Shown: piece by piece, positions 1-23,000 of the stretch
Layout: the number at the start of each line of letters is the position of its first letter
How positions within the stretch are numbered: the stretch's first letter is position 1
NCBI GenBank assembly: GCA_964035795.1
Contig: OZ038321.1
Coordinates: 13,695,971-13,759,970, forward strand
Reading direction: 5' to 3'
Source: Pterobdella sp. o SKG-2022
Taxonomy: Eukaryota > Annelida > Clitellata > Hirudinida > Piscicolidae
Length of the DNA stretch: 64,000 bases
The notes under the pieces: model-generated
Told to the model about the DNA's origin: nothing
The model's input: the letters and a program-made list of their open reading frames with translations, nothing else
Database searches by the model: none
Made by a program: the position numbers and the translations under genes

Positions 1-1581
1 ATAGAAAAATTATTTTAAAAAAATAAATACTTTCTAAAAAAATAAACATAAAATCGACGCCGGATACACGCTGTTTAGTCCAACCATATAATGAATCAAG
101 TTAATAACACTGTTGATTAATGGATTGAGACATCAAATATATATTAACTTTTCTTGGTTTACTAAACACATTGTTCAAAAGAATCAAATGAATATATAAA
201 CTTTTAAAAATCAACTTTGACCCCAATGATGATTTATAAATGAATGTGATAATAGTCTACTTGACATGGCCTTTGTTCCATATAGTATATTCATTAAAAG
301 CGTAAAAACTATATCGAGGAAGTTTAATAAATAGAAACAACTTCATTGAAGTATAAAATGATTTTCATATAAGTCAATAGACACATGCTGATTTGCAAGC
401 ATGATTCACAAAAAAAAAAAACTCTTCAAAAATACCTTAGTCTGTTCCCCAACTTTACTAAGAACATTAGTGTGAAACATTCACTCATAAAGGAAGATTA
501 CTCGACAATACTAAACAATTATTTTATGAAAAATAAATTATAACCAATGTATCTTATAGTTATGAATATCAATTATCTTTTTAAACATCTGTTATGTACC
601 TAGCAAAACAATGAAGGGGTTACTCAAATATCCTCAAGTTTACTTCCAAATATTCATTTTGAGATGTATGAATTTGAATATTAAAAATCAATACTTATTT
701 ACTTTAAATGAAAATGATTTAAAAATTGCTTTGTACTATCTTAATCAAACAAAACTTAATTGAAAATTTTTAACATGCTAGTTTAAAGATACTCAAAAGC
801 ATTTTGTTTGAAATGGAACATCATTGTTATTGAGTTAAAAATTTTTATGAACTTAGCTGTGACAAAAGCTGGAGAGAGAATTAAGAAAAACAAAATAAGT
901 CATACTATTAAGAATCTGCTGAAGATGAAACTATTAACTTTTGATTTATTTCAAAAGTAGTTTTATTGAGGTATAGACCTTGAATATCAATTCTCATAAA
1001 CTAATATGCACATTATTATTTGCCTGGAACTAACAACTATAACTCCTCAATCATTTGCTGAATCATGTAATAGCATCCCTTAAGGTTCATTCCTATGCTA
1101 ACATAAGTTAAAATTTTTTGAGTATTCATTGTTTTTAAAAATCTTGAAATTTAAAATGAAAGAAAAAAATATAACTGAATTTTACTTTATAATTTTGAAT
1201 AATGTTTACAAATGAAAAATTTTTTTGAAGTTTAAAGCTGATATAAAAAATAAAAAAAACCATTGTAATACAATTTATTTTTAAAAAAATGTATTTAGTT
1301 GGTAATGTGTTAGTATGAACAAATACTTATTTCATCTTATATACCAAATAGTTTAACTATAGGATTTTTGGTAACTTGATAGTCTAAAAGAACATTAATT
1401 TTAAAACTGGATCAGTAACAGATTTAAAAAGTTCTATGACGGGTAAAAAACCAAAATTTTTCATTTAATTACATTTTTTCAAGTTGGGTCAACAACAATC
1501 AATAATCTTAATAAGTATTGACAAAAATTGTCCGATTTTAATAAATTCAGATAATAGATTATGAAATTCATTATAAATTAC
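1..1581. other. AT-rich stretch, presumably first coding intron of drk
   Basis: I see no coding exon, RNA gene or recognisable repeat here. It lies directly downstream (minus strand) of the drk first coding exon, so it is most simply the beginning of that gene's intron. The remaining drk exons would lie beyond the left edge. Confidence 0.5.
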
Positions 1582-1659
1582 CTTCAGTTTGGCTCCTCTG
1601 TCGAAACTTAACTCGTCATCACCAGTCGATCGAAAGTCGTGCTTCGCTATCGCTTCCAT
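1582..1659 (-). CDS. drk: Drk/GRB2 adaptor protein, first coding exon (partial)
   Basis: This exon encodes 26 residues starting MEAIAKHDF and continuing through DDELSFDRG, then ends in a GT donor (gtaatt) in phase 0. That is the start of the N-terminal SH3 domain of GRB2/Drk/SEM-5, the SH3-SH2-SH3 adaptor that links activated receptor tyrosine kinases to the Ras exchange factor Sos at the plasma membrane. In human GRB2 the first coding exon also ends after 78 bases at the same point, which supports the call. The SH2 domain and second SH3 domain are not in the window. A possible acceptor (ttcacag) about 13 bases upstream of the ATG suggests an intron in the 5' UTR. Exon and identity are seen in the sequence; the rest of the gene is inferred. 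Confidence 0.85.
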
Positions 1660-2020
1660 ACTGAGTAGAATACTGTGAAATAATATTCATAAGAAGACTA
1701 CAGGTTTATTCCATAAATGTTGAAAAAACTATTTTACCTCGAAAAAACAACTGATCCTTGTTATATCCTTTTTGAAAATTGCTTTATTTAACGCGGTAAA
1801 ATGGTGATTATTGAAAGATAAAAAAGATTATAATTTCTCCAAACTTCTTGTAATCGAATGAAAAACAATTTTAGTTCATATAACATAAGCGGCCAGTTAG
1901 TAAAAAATTAGTGATTTCAATTTAAAATGGCTACCTATAGCGCATGATAAACTGAAAAAATGAATTAAAATTTATATTTAAAAAAAATTTCATTATAGTT
2001 GAAACATAAATTTTAAAAAT
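1660..2020. other. drk upstream region
   Basis: AT-rich sequence between the drk start codon and a retroelement relic. It presumably holds the 5' UTR and promoter of drk, but I recognise no core promoter motif. Confidence 0.3.
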
Positions 2021-4220
2021 TTGCTCATTAAATTATATTTTTCTACTAATTATATTATAAGGCAAAGATCATCTGACGCTTGGTTTGACAAGAAATGTCG
2101 TGATTCAGAATGTTTCAAAAGGAAACTTGAAAGCAGGTATCTTAGATCTCAATGTAAGAAGAAGCTAGCATCATGGGTTTTGCAGGTCACTTTTCAAGAG
2201 ACTGTGTATGCAAGAGAAAACAGTTCTGAGACTCAAAACTTAGTAACTCAAACAACAAACTATATTACTTGGAGTTGCATAAATAAAATTTTTAGCAGAG
2301 GTAAATGCAACCCTGTTCCTGGTATCGACGAAGGAAATTTCCAGAAACATTTGACCGACAAAATTGAATCAGTCAAAAAATCTTTGCCAGACAACAGGAT
2401 TCCCCAATTCTCTTTTTGCAACCCTGATGTTGGTCAAAATAAATTTGCTGAGGTTGATGAGAATGAGGTCATATTGGCAATTGAGAAACTACCCAACAAA
2501 CACTGCTCTTTGGATCCAATACCCACCTGCTTTTTGAGAAAGATTTCTAGGTTGATATCACCATTTTTGACAAATGTGTTCAAAAATTCTTTTTCTGTGG
2601 GTTTTGTTCCGGATCTCCTCAAGTTGGCCCATATTTCTCTTTTGCTGAAAAAACCTAGTCTTGACACAAATGATGTATCATCCTACAGGCCTATTTCAAA
2701 TTTGTCTGTCTTAAATAAGTTGCTTGAGAGACTTGTACTGGCCAGACTATCTAACTATCTCACTGAGAATAAATTTTTTCTTAGCCTACAATCAGCTTAT
2801 CATCGTCATCACTCTACTGAAACTGCCATTTCAAAAATCTATTTAGACATTTTGAAAGCAGCTGAGAAACGATGAGTTATCTCTATTGATTCTACTGGAT
2901 CTCTCGTCAGCTTTTGATCTGGTGGACCATTATAATTTACTGAGAAAGCTGGAAAAGTCTTTTGGCTTTGGGGATATTGTGTTTAAGTGGTTCATAAGCT
3001 ATCTAACTAACAGAACTTTTATTATCAGATGTTTCGAAAGTGAAACATGTATGATGCATTCATCTGTTGGTGTTCACAAGGTTCCGTTCTTGGACCATTG
3101 CTGTTCACTCTTTTCACTGGTGATTTTGAAAAGTTAGTCATGAGGCATAACTTCAGTTTCCACCAATTTGCATATGACACTCAAATTTATGGCCATTGCA
3201 GATATGAAAAGTCGCTTGATCTGCAAGTAAGTTTGTTTGAGTGCATAGATGATATTGCAGGTTGGATGGAAGCTAATCACTTGAAGTTGGATGTCTCAAA
3301 AACTGAAGCTATTTGGTTTTCCAATAGCAGAAGCATTCCTAAAATTCCAAATCGTTCAGTGAGAATAGTGGCAGATAGCATTATTCCTTCCCAAAATGTT
3401 AAGACTCATGGTGTGTGGTTGGATAGGAACCTTTCTATCAAAACTCATATCAACATGATATTAAAGGGATGTTTCATCTCTTTGGGGCAAATGAAATCAA
3501 TCAAAGATTTGTTGAGTATAGAGTCGTTGGCATTAGTTCTGGTATTGAGCCGTATTGACTATGGGAATTATCAATACAAGAAAAACAGACTCTAATCCCT
3601 GATCAACACAGCAGTCAGGCTCATTACAGGCACCCGAAAATATGATCGCATAAGTGCTGTTTTGAGAGATCTGCACGGCTTAAAATTGATGAGAGAATTG
3701 ACTATAAGGTTCTGTTGCTGATGTTGAGCGCCAGCTTTCAGACTCTTCCGACATTCTTTGGAGCGAGTACCGAAAGAAACTTATAGCTTCAAGTTGTTTG
3801 TGACTTTTGGTGAGCATTGATAAAAATGATGAATGAATTCTCGAAATTCTTTGTGGTTGGAAGCTGACCTGGTTTAGAACCTCTTCGACACTCCTGTTGA
3901 AGTGCACATCCGGCACCACGAGAAGGTGGGTTCTTTCGCCGGGCTGTTGTTGTTGATGTTCAAATAAAGGTCCATCCTACCTGTCAAAAGCTTTCGAGAT
4001 GCTATCAAGCATTCCGGGTAAGCAGAAACTGAGATCTGCTAATTCTTTGAAGGTTGTTTCAGGTGAAACTAGGCTTAAGATCATAGGGAAGAAAATTTTT
4101 TATGTAACCGGCCCTACCCTGTGGAACAACCTCCCCGAAAAACTCAGATTTTTTGTTTCAAAACACTTTTTTGGAAGAAACTTCAAATCATATCTTTTCT
4201 CGAAATCTCATGGCGTATAA
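2021..4220 (+). mobile_element. 5'-truncated, decayed jockey/CR1-like LINE (reverse transcriptase)
   Basis: Three plus-strand frames together spell a non-LTR reverse transcriptase. The frame 2021-2875 has the finger motif SYRPISNLSVLNKLLERLV. The next (about 2880-3100) has LLDLSSAFDLVDH (motif A). The third (3047-3595) has SQGSVLGPLLFTLFTGDF and FAYDTQIYG (motif C, normally FADD). A segment at 3999-4220 has the usual C-terminal GPTLWNNLPEKLRF motif. Frameshifts between the pieces, the FADD-to-FAYD change that removes a catalytic aspartate, and an apparently unrelated stretch at about 3710-3990 show it is dead. No endonuclease domain is present, so the copy is 5'-truncated. Family placement (CR1/jockey type) rests on motif style only. 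Confidence 0.85.
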
Positions 4221-4815
4221 ATATTTATGTATCATTATTATTTTTTTAATATAGTTGAGTGGCCTAAAAACTCTTGGAGTTAATGCCACTATAATAATAT
4301 TCATATTGTATTGTATTCAAAAATCTGTTTTATTATACAACTATTTTCGGTGCAACATAAGTAGCCTAACTGTATCATCTCGGCTTCAAATCGGGGAAGC
4401 ACTTACCTTTCGTTTCTCTATCAAAATTGTGTTCTGTAGTTTTTTCATGTTTTGAACTTACTTGCCTTGTTTTTACTATTTATGGGTAACAACGGGAGAG
4501 AATCAAATGGAAAATAAATGCACAAATGACGAAAAATGAATAAAGAATTTTTGACAATATGGATGAATTTTGAAACATGTTATATTGACAAACGTTTAAA
4601 TTGAAATATGTTCAAAACCATTCAATATAGCTGCCAATTGGAGAAATTTAATAACGCACCGGCATTTGCTTTTGAATATGCAAGGGTAAGTGGACACAAA
4701 AGTGATGAGCCAAGCACGAAGACAGAACAGGAACTTCAAGAATAATCCTCAAACCCTACACGATTTTCCACAACTGCTTAAAAGACTCTTTTCAAAAAAT
4801 GAATTCTTCAGAACC
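4221..4815. other. AT-rich stretch, perhaps LINE 3' untranslated remnant
   Basis: Nothing coding is recognised here. It follows the C-terminal end of the retroelement relic and may include its 3' UTR. Confidence 0.3.
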
Positions 4816-5230
4816 CTAATTTAGCTTAAACCAGAGAAAGCGGTTGGCCCAGACAGGATTGTCTGAGAGATACTAAAACATCTGCTCCCTATTTCACTTT
4901 TTGTTTTATTTAAATTTTAAATCTTAGTCGGACTACTTAATGGGAGCCACAAGCCTTGTGCATGGCTGTGCTCATCCGTACATTAAAACGGTTATCTTCC
5001 TAGGCCTCATATCTTTCGTATCGTTTATCGCTAACCTGGATGAAAAATATTAATTGCATGAAAGAGATTTGCTAGACTTTATTTAGTCTGAGCCCCATTC
5101 CTTCCTCGAAGATGGAACATTTAAAAAGATCGCGAATTACAAGTGTCGCCTATGTGGAAAAGAATCAGTCGAGCAATTATGGCTTCGTTGCCGAGAAGTA
5201 GAATGTGCCAGCTTTTGCAAAAAATAAAAC
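4816..5230 (+). mobile_element. Small non-LTR retroelement remnant
   Basis: About 4828-4950 reads KPEKAVGPDRIV, a stop, then EILKHLLP. This resembles the KxxKAxGPDxIxxExLK opening of non-LTR reverse transcriptases. About 5125-5215 reads YKCRLCGKESVEQLWLRC, a CxxC...C pattern like the C-terminal zinc knuckle of R1/I-type elements. Stops and frame changes intervene, so it is a relic. It is a different family from the neighbour at 2.0-4.2 kb. Confidence 0.45.
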
Positions 5231-5781
5231 TTTTTGTTCCGTGAACTAAGAAGCTTCTACGAGCGACTTTAGCGCTACTGAGAAACATCTTCAGAAACAT
5301 AGTGACTTAAAAATAAAACATCATCTCAAAAAATTGATATAAAAAACATCATTCAATGAAACTTTAAAAACTTATTATTGGCTACCTGTCGAACATCAAA
5401 ACTCAAAAATTGCTCAAAAGAAGTAATCTTTGCACAAAAAAAAAATTAATCTCTAAATAATTGCTTTTATTCATTAAGCTTAATGCTAATGTCAACACAC
5501 CCAAAAAATTGCAGTTGAAGAACTAAATATTTTTCTAGATATCGTTCCCTAAATGATGATTGACTCAAGAATATCGAAAAAAAATCGATACTAGAGATGA
5601 AATTTATATTTTTAATTTAATTTTATACTATTATTTACGTATAAATCAATTCATAAACGTTTTTAGTTTAAAATACAATTTGAATTTAAAATATAAATAC
5701 TATTTACAGTAGAAAAAAACTTCAAAAAATAGAATACATTATATACATTTTGATTCAATCATTTCCTATCATTTACTGAAG

Positions 5782-16653
<10,872 letters not shown>

Positions 16654-17079
16654 CACCGCAAAACAATGAGACTAATAAAACAACTTAAAAGTAAAAGTAT
16701 ATTTAAAATGTTGTAAAAACTTTTCAGTTTATAAAATATGCAAAAAAAAACTTTTGAATTTGTTTAAATGACTTCTCAAAATTATTTTTAAAATTTGAAG
16801 AAACATGGAGATAAAAATAAACAAGTAGTTGTCAAGACGTGATTTGTTGAAAAAAAGGTTGTCAAACCAAGCTGTCTTGGGACTAATTAGAAATTTAAGC
16901 GCAATATATTTTTTACTTTTTTTGAAAATATAAGTAGAATTTTACAGTTGTTTGCAAAAATTTACAAAAAAAGAAACATACGTTTACTGTCGCAAAACGT
17001 TCATACACATGAATGGAATTCTTAACTTGATTAATTTTTAAAGGTTTTTACCAATAAATTTAGCTCGGTTTTTTTCAAA
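16654..17079. promoter_or_regulatory. Shared divergent promoter region, cyclin C / giant gene
   Basis: The 426 bp between the cyclin C start codon (minus) and the giant gene start codon (plus) must contain both 5' UTRs and promoters, if both ATGs are right and no upstream non-coding exon exists. It is AT-rich. I see no clear TATA or initiator motif that decides a start site. Confidence 0.5.
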
Positions 17080-20000
17080 ATGGATACCAAAAAAGGTTTT
17101 GGTACTGTAAAAAGAAAGAAGAAAGCTAACAGGAACATCTTTAAAAAACAGATGAAATGTGAAAATGAATTTGATACTTCTATTGATTACAGAAAAAAAT
17201 TAGTATCATTCTATATATCAAAAAATTTTTCTAAATCAAATAAAAATATGTTTGATAAAAAACGCGATTTATTTGCTAATGACTATTGCAAAAGAATGAA
17301 TGAAAAATCATCAAATTTGCCTAAAATACACGGTACTTCAGTCAACAAAAAGATAAAAGAAAAACTGTTTTATTTTTCAAAAAACCCGCAAACACATGCC
17401 TTCTCCACCAATGGTTTCAATAGTTTTGAAATTTCTGAGAAAAAAATTAATCAAATAAATGATGTGACAAAAAATTTTTCAAAAGAGTTTCCAAGTATTA
17501 CAAAGCAATCTGAAGTTAATATGAATGACCATCATTCTTTCATACAAAACCTGGTCTCTGATACAAAAATTTATGACCCAAAACTTATCACTTCTTCAAA
17601 CCAAATAAAAATTGTTAAGAACAAAGTTCCAATAGTTACTATAAAGAAACTTTCTTCTGAAACCTGCAACCACTATCTTAATCAATATCAAAAAAGTAAT
17701 GTTAAAACTTCCCACCCTTCAAAAAAATTTTCAAGTATCAAAAACATTCATAACAAAAATCTTGTCAATGATGTCTTAGTTAGCCATAAAAAAACTATCT
17801 TCAGGAAAGCTCCACCAAAATTTGATCAAGTTGAAGCTTTAAAAGATAGTTTAAAAAAAAATCAAGCTAATTCCAAAATATTTGATTCTTCTTTAACAAC
17901 AGATAAAGTTAAACATGTAGATCATAAGGTAATAAATGAATTTAACAAGGAGACTTATGACAATTTTAAAAGACATGTATCTAGCAATAATAAAGAAGTT
18001 TTTTCAAAAAAAGATACCATGAGTAAAGATTCAAAATTTATAAAAAAATTTAAAAATATAATTGATCTAAACTCTGAAACAAACTTAAACAATAGTTCTA
18101 GTAAAATAGATATATCTAATTCAGAAAACATTAATAATAAAAGTCTAATTATAAAAATTAAAAAATCTAATTTTCGCAGCTCATTTGATTGCTTAAAGAT
18201 GAAATTTGAAGAAATCATGAAAGATTCTAACATTGAGAATTGTATTCATTCAGAGTATTTAGAAGATGGTAATAGAATCAATATTAAAAATGTTATCGAA
18301 AATACTAATTCAAATACAGAATCAAATATGAAAAAGAACTTTAATAATTCATCAAAGGAGTCGAAAACAGATTCTGTTAATGGAGATGAAATAAATTATC
18401 CAGTACATAAAAATGATAAAATTTTCGTAAATGCGTCAACTTTTAATGCAAAACTAAGTAAACTTTTTGTTAAAAAATCTTTGATGATCAGTAAAAATGA
18501 TAATACAAATGAGGCCATCTCATCAAGTGAAAACCTAACTACTATTTCCTTGAATATGACCACTACCACAAACGCAATGACTATTACAACGCCCATGTAT
18601 AACACATTACCTACAACGATGAATCTACAGCATTCACTGGAGACAGCAAGTATTGTTTGTATTAGTAACCTTAGTAGCTCTTTTGTTACTAAGTTTATTG
18701 ATACTTCGAACGTTACTAGCTCTCTTATTACCACATACACTGATACCCCGACTGTTGTCAATACCGCACTGTCTAATAGAGAATCTATTACGAACACTGG
18801 CTCTAAACCTTCTCTCAAAACTTGTATCAAAAAGTCGTCTTTTATGAATAAAAAAAGTATAAAGAGTAAAAACATAAATCACGAAAAAGTAAAATCAAAC
18901 GTTGACCCCAAATCTCGTTTTATTGATTATAGTAAAAAATATTCATCTGTGAAATTTCAAAAGAAGACTAAGTGTCGAAACAAAAATTTAGCCAATGTCA
19001 ATAAAGAAAATAAAACGCCCGATATAATTATCTCAAAATCTTCAGAAAATCCACTTGATCAACATAGCCAATTGTATAATGAATGTGAAGAAGTAAATAA
19101 TATTGAAAACAAATGCAACATTAAAAAGCCTATTGTTGACGGTCTAGATAGTGATATATTATATCTTAAAAATAAACTACCACAGTGCATTGAATTAAAA
19201 CATAATGGACTTTCTTCAACAACAACAACAAATTTAAAAAGTAATATTGAAGCTTGTGAATTACATAGCAAAGGCGTTCCTAATAAAGATCTTGAACCTA
19301 CTTATCTTGAAGATGTTTTGAATGGTACCCATTCACGTAAGGTTGATAACATTATTATGAAAAACAAAAGCCATCGCTGTAAAGAAACTAAAAAAGAGTT
19401 TCACAAACGAAGAAACTCTGCAATAAATAAATACTCCTTGAAAAATAAATCCCTAAATAATATAGATATAGAAAGTATTAAAAAAATGCTTATTTCAAAA
19501 ATAGAAAATCATGCAAAAATTTTAGACTCAAAAAATTTGAATGTTTCTCATACTGCCAATAATTTGAATTTACGCTTAAATGCTAAAAATGATAATTTAT
19601 TTGAAAGTATATCTTCTTTAAAAAATATAAATACGGACTATGAAAAGCAAAATAACTTTTTAGATTTTCAAAGTTCCAATAACTCTCACCCTACTGGCTC
19701 GAAAAATATTGTGATTTCTAACAACAATGGTTTATTGAATCATTCATTGGAACACAACAAACAGCTTACAATCCGATCTAACAGAACGCCCAATATGCTC
19801 ACACATATAACCCACCAACGCCACCCTTTTGAACACCAGTCGTGGTCGCAACGGTTTTTTCTTCAAAATAATCAAGCAAAGGAATCATACACTTTGTTTA
19901 GAAGATCTCTCAACTCTCGTACTCAGTCACAAAACTTTTTACCACACATAACAACATTTCCTCATTCAAGTCAGACAAACACGCATTCGTTTGTTACAAC

Positions 20001-23000
20001 TGGAAGCAATCACAATCAACGTTTCCAAGGAAGAAAATCTTACAGCTACCAAAAAGGAGATTTTGAGGGACATCAACAGAAAAGCAATGATCCACATATA
20101 AATATAAATTTTAATTTCCATTACTATGATCAAAAACAGGTTCATAACCACTATTACGATTATCAAAATGATCAGCCAAAATGCTACAATCCTTATCAGC
20201 AACCAATAAAACTAAAACTATGTTTTCCAAAAAATACACAAAATCAACAAGTTGTCCCACCTAATGACTCAAACGTTAAAGATAAACAACTACGTAAATT
20301 TGATGCGAAAATAACAAAGCATAAAAAATTAAATTTTAATAATTTCAAGTTATTTCAAGATGAATCATTTTTCAAAAAGTTGAACACATGCATAAGTAAA
20401 TTAAATAAGCAAGGAGTCAAGGCTGATTGTGGCGGGAATTTAAACGCTATCGGATCATCTCAATCTTTATCAAAAATTTCCTCAGCACTGAAAACATCAG
20501 AAAATCAATATAAAATATTAAAAGATTCTAGACAGTATACTGTAGAAAGACAAAAAAATCGATTGAAAAAATACACAAAGATACGAATGATGGGCAATAT
20601 TGAAACAATAAAGCAAATTTTAGTGAAATACAAAAGGGGTAATTATACTTTTCTAAAGAGAACAACTAAGATGGAATTGAGCAAAACAATAAAAGCTAAG
20701 TATGCGAAACAACGCATCAGTTTTATCAAGTCGCTTACATTATTAACAAGGAGTCGCTCAAAAAATTGTAAAATTAATAAAATCAATAAAAATGATTGTT
20801 CAAATGAGTCACACAAATATGAAAACACATGGTGTTTTGATGAACCTTCAATAAGTTCACCACATAACAACACAAAAGAACGTGGTTATTCAAAAAATAG
20901 TTTGCTACTAAATTTAGAAAAAAAACATACCAAGAATACTTTCAAGTCTACTACTACTGCAACTATATCAACGACAGTGTCTTTAGAAAAAGCTTCTTAT
21001 CAAGATAATTTTTCTTCAAATCAACATGAAACATGTCTCACTGAATTTCAATCTACCAACAAAACATCTACAACAAAAGAAATCGTAGAACCAACAAACA
21101 ATCTTACTAACAAAAAAAATGAAGACAATTATGTTGATACCGGAGCAAATGTCGATAATCATGCTGAAACACAATCGAAAATTGATGGAAAAGTTGAAAA
21201 TGAAAGTTTTGAAGAAAATGATGATGATGCTGATGACAATAGCGACAATGATGTTAATGATACGACCGATGATGAGTTAGAAGATGTTTTAAGTCAAAAA
21301 ATAGATAATGAAATTTTAAGAAGATGTTCTATTAATGGCAATACCCAATTTTCTACACTTAAATGCGATTTTGTCAATTCTTCCCCTTTAAGGAAGCTGA
21401 GTGGTTATAATGATAATTATTCTGTTGATAATTGTTCTTCATACTCTAGTGAAAATGAAGTGTTTTTAGAGAAGGGCGAATCCAACGCAGATATTGTAGG
21501 ATCTGTCAATAATTGTTTCAATCAATATGAAAATGGATTTTCAAGTGCACCTATTACAACTGAACTACCAACTGAAAAAAAAGCTATATCACAAAATTTT
21601 ACACACAATAAAGTTATTGTTGAGAGAGATGATTTAGTCTTTTCTAGCAGCAACGTTGAAGGCAATGTTAACAAAAATAACCTTTCTCATATTGAAAATT
21701 ATTCCGGAATTAGTCAATCTACTGAGCAGAATCAGGATAATAATAGTGACAATTCAAGTTTTGAAAATACCAAAGCTTTTTTGTCTAAACTTTTTGACGA
21801 GGATGATAAAAGCAACTGCAGTTTTATCCAAAAGTGCAAATATAGTGAAGAAAGCGATTTTGAAGATAATTGTATCAACTATCTTCAAACAAATAATGAA
21901 AAGGAAGATGTGAGAAAAGAAAAAAATACTGAAAACTATGGATGTGTGGCAAGGTTTGGGGAAAAGTTGCAAGATTTTCCATGCCTCACACTTGACCAAA
22001 CTGATGAGCAAAGCATCGATAAGGATGCTCTTGATGATGGGTATTTGGAAACTTTAACTTTTGGAATAGACTATTCTGAAGATAATGACGATAATATCAA
22101 TGAAACTTTAAATATAAATTCAAAATATTTCGAAAATTCGAAAACTAATATGGTTTCATGTGAAAAGGTTACTTCCGTTATTTCGCAAGAAAATGATAGA
22201 AAGGAGTCAGCTGAAAATAATGTTTTAAATGAAAAGAATGTTGGTGATCAAGTTAGCGATTTCCTTAACCTCAACAAGTTTGAACAAGCTGCGCCTTCAC
22301 ATATAAATATAGAAGCAAATTTCGATTGTGTAGTTAGTGAGAAAAATAAAAAAAATAATCAATATGAAAATGATGTTCAAAATTTAGAAAATAAAAATGA
22401 AAATTCCAGTAGTAATAATGAAAAGTTAAATTATTCCACTGATGATATAGAAAGTATTAATGATAAAATTTTTAATATAAATACTTTTGTAAATAATATT
22501 GATATAGAAAAAAAAAACAAAATACAGAAAAATGACGATGGGGTCTCTACTGAAGCAGGCTATTGTGTCTATAGTCCAAAAAGAGGAAAGGTTGCAGAAA
22601 TGAACAACATTGCAAAGAATGATGTTTGCCTTTCATCGCTCCAAATCAAGAATAATTTTGAGGAAAAATATAATGAAGAGATTGAAGAAAATGTCGGATC
22701 TATTAGTTCTGATCTTATTTTAAATGAAAATCAGCAAACTGATAATACTAATTTTAAAGATTCTTCTGTTTTATTGCATGGCTTCTCTGACCAGCTTGGA
22801 GACGTTGAAGTTTTAGGCGAACATGAGAAAATAAATTGTAGTTTGTATGTTGATTATGAAAAGATAGAATATATTGATGATACAATGAAAGATGATAATA
22901 ATAGTTGTGCAAACAACTCAAACAATAAAACAAATAATCTTTCAAAAAAATCACATTACTCTGAAAAAACGAATGAAAGCGCAGACAAAAATAATCATAT

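Noticed and set aside
4255..4455. Plus-strand frame of 66 codons after the first LINE relic
   Set aside because: No motif, AT-driven composition, and it lies where a LINE 3' UTR is expected.
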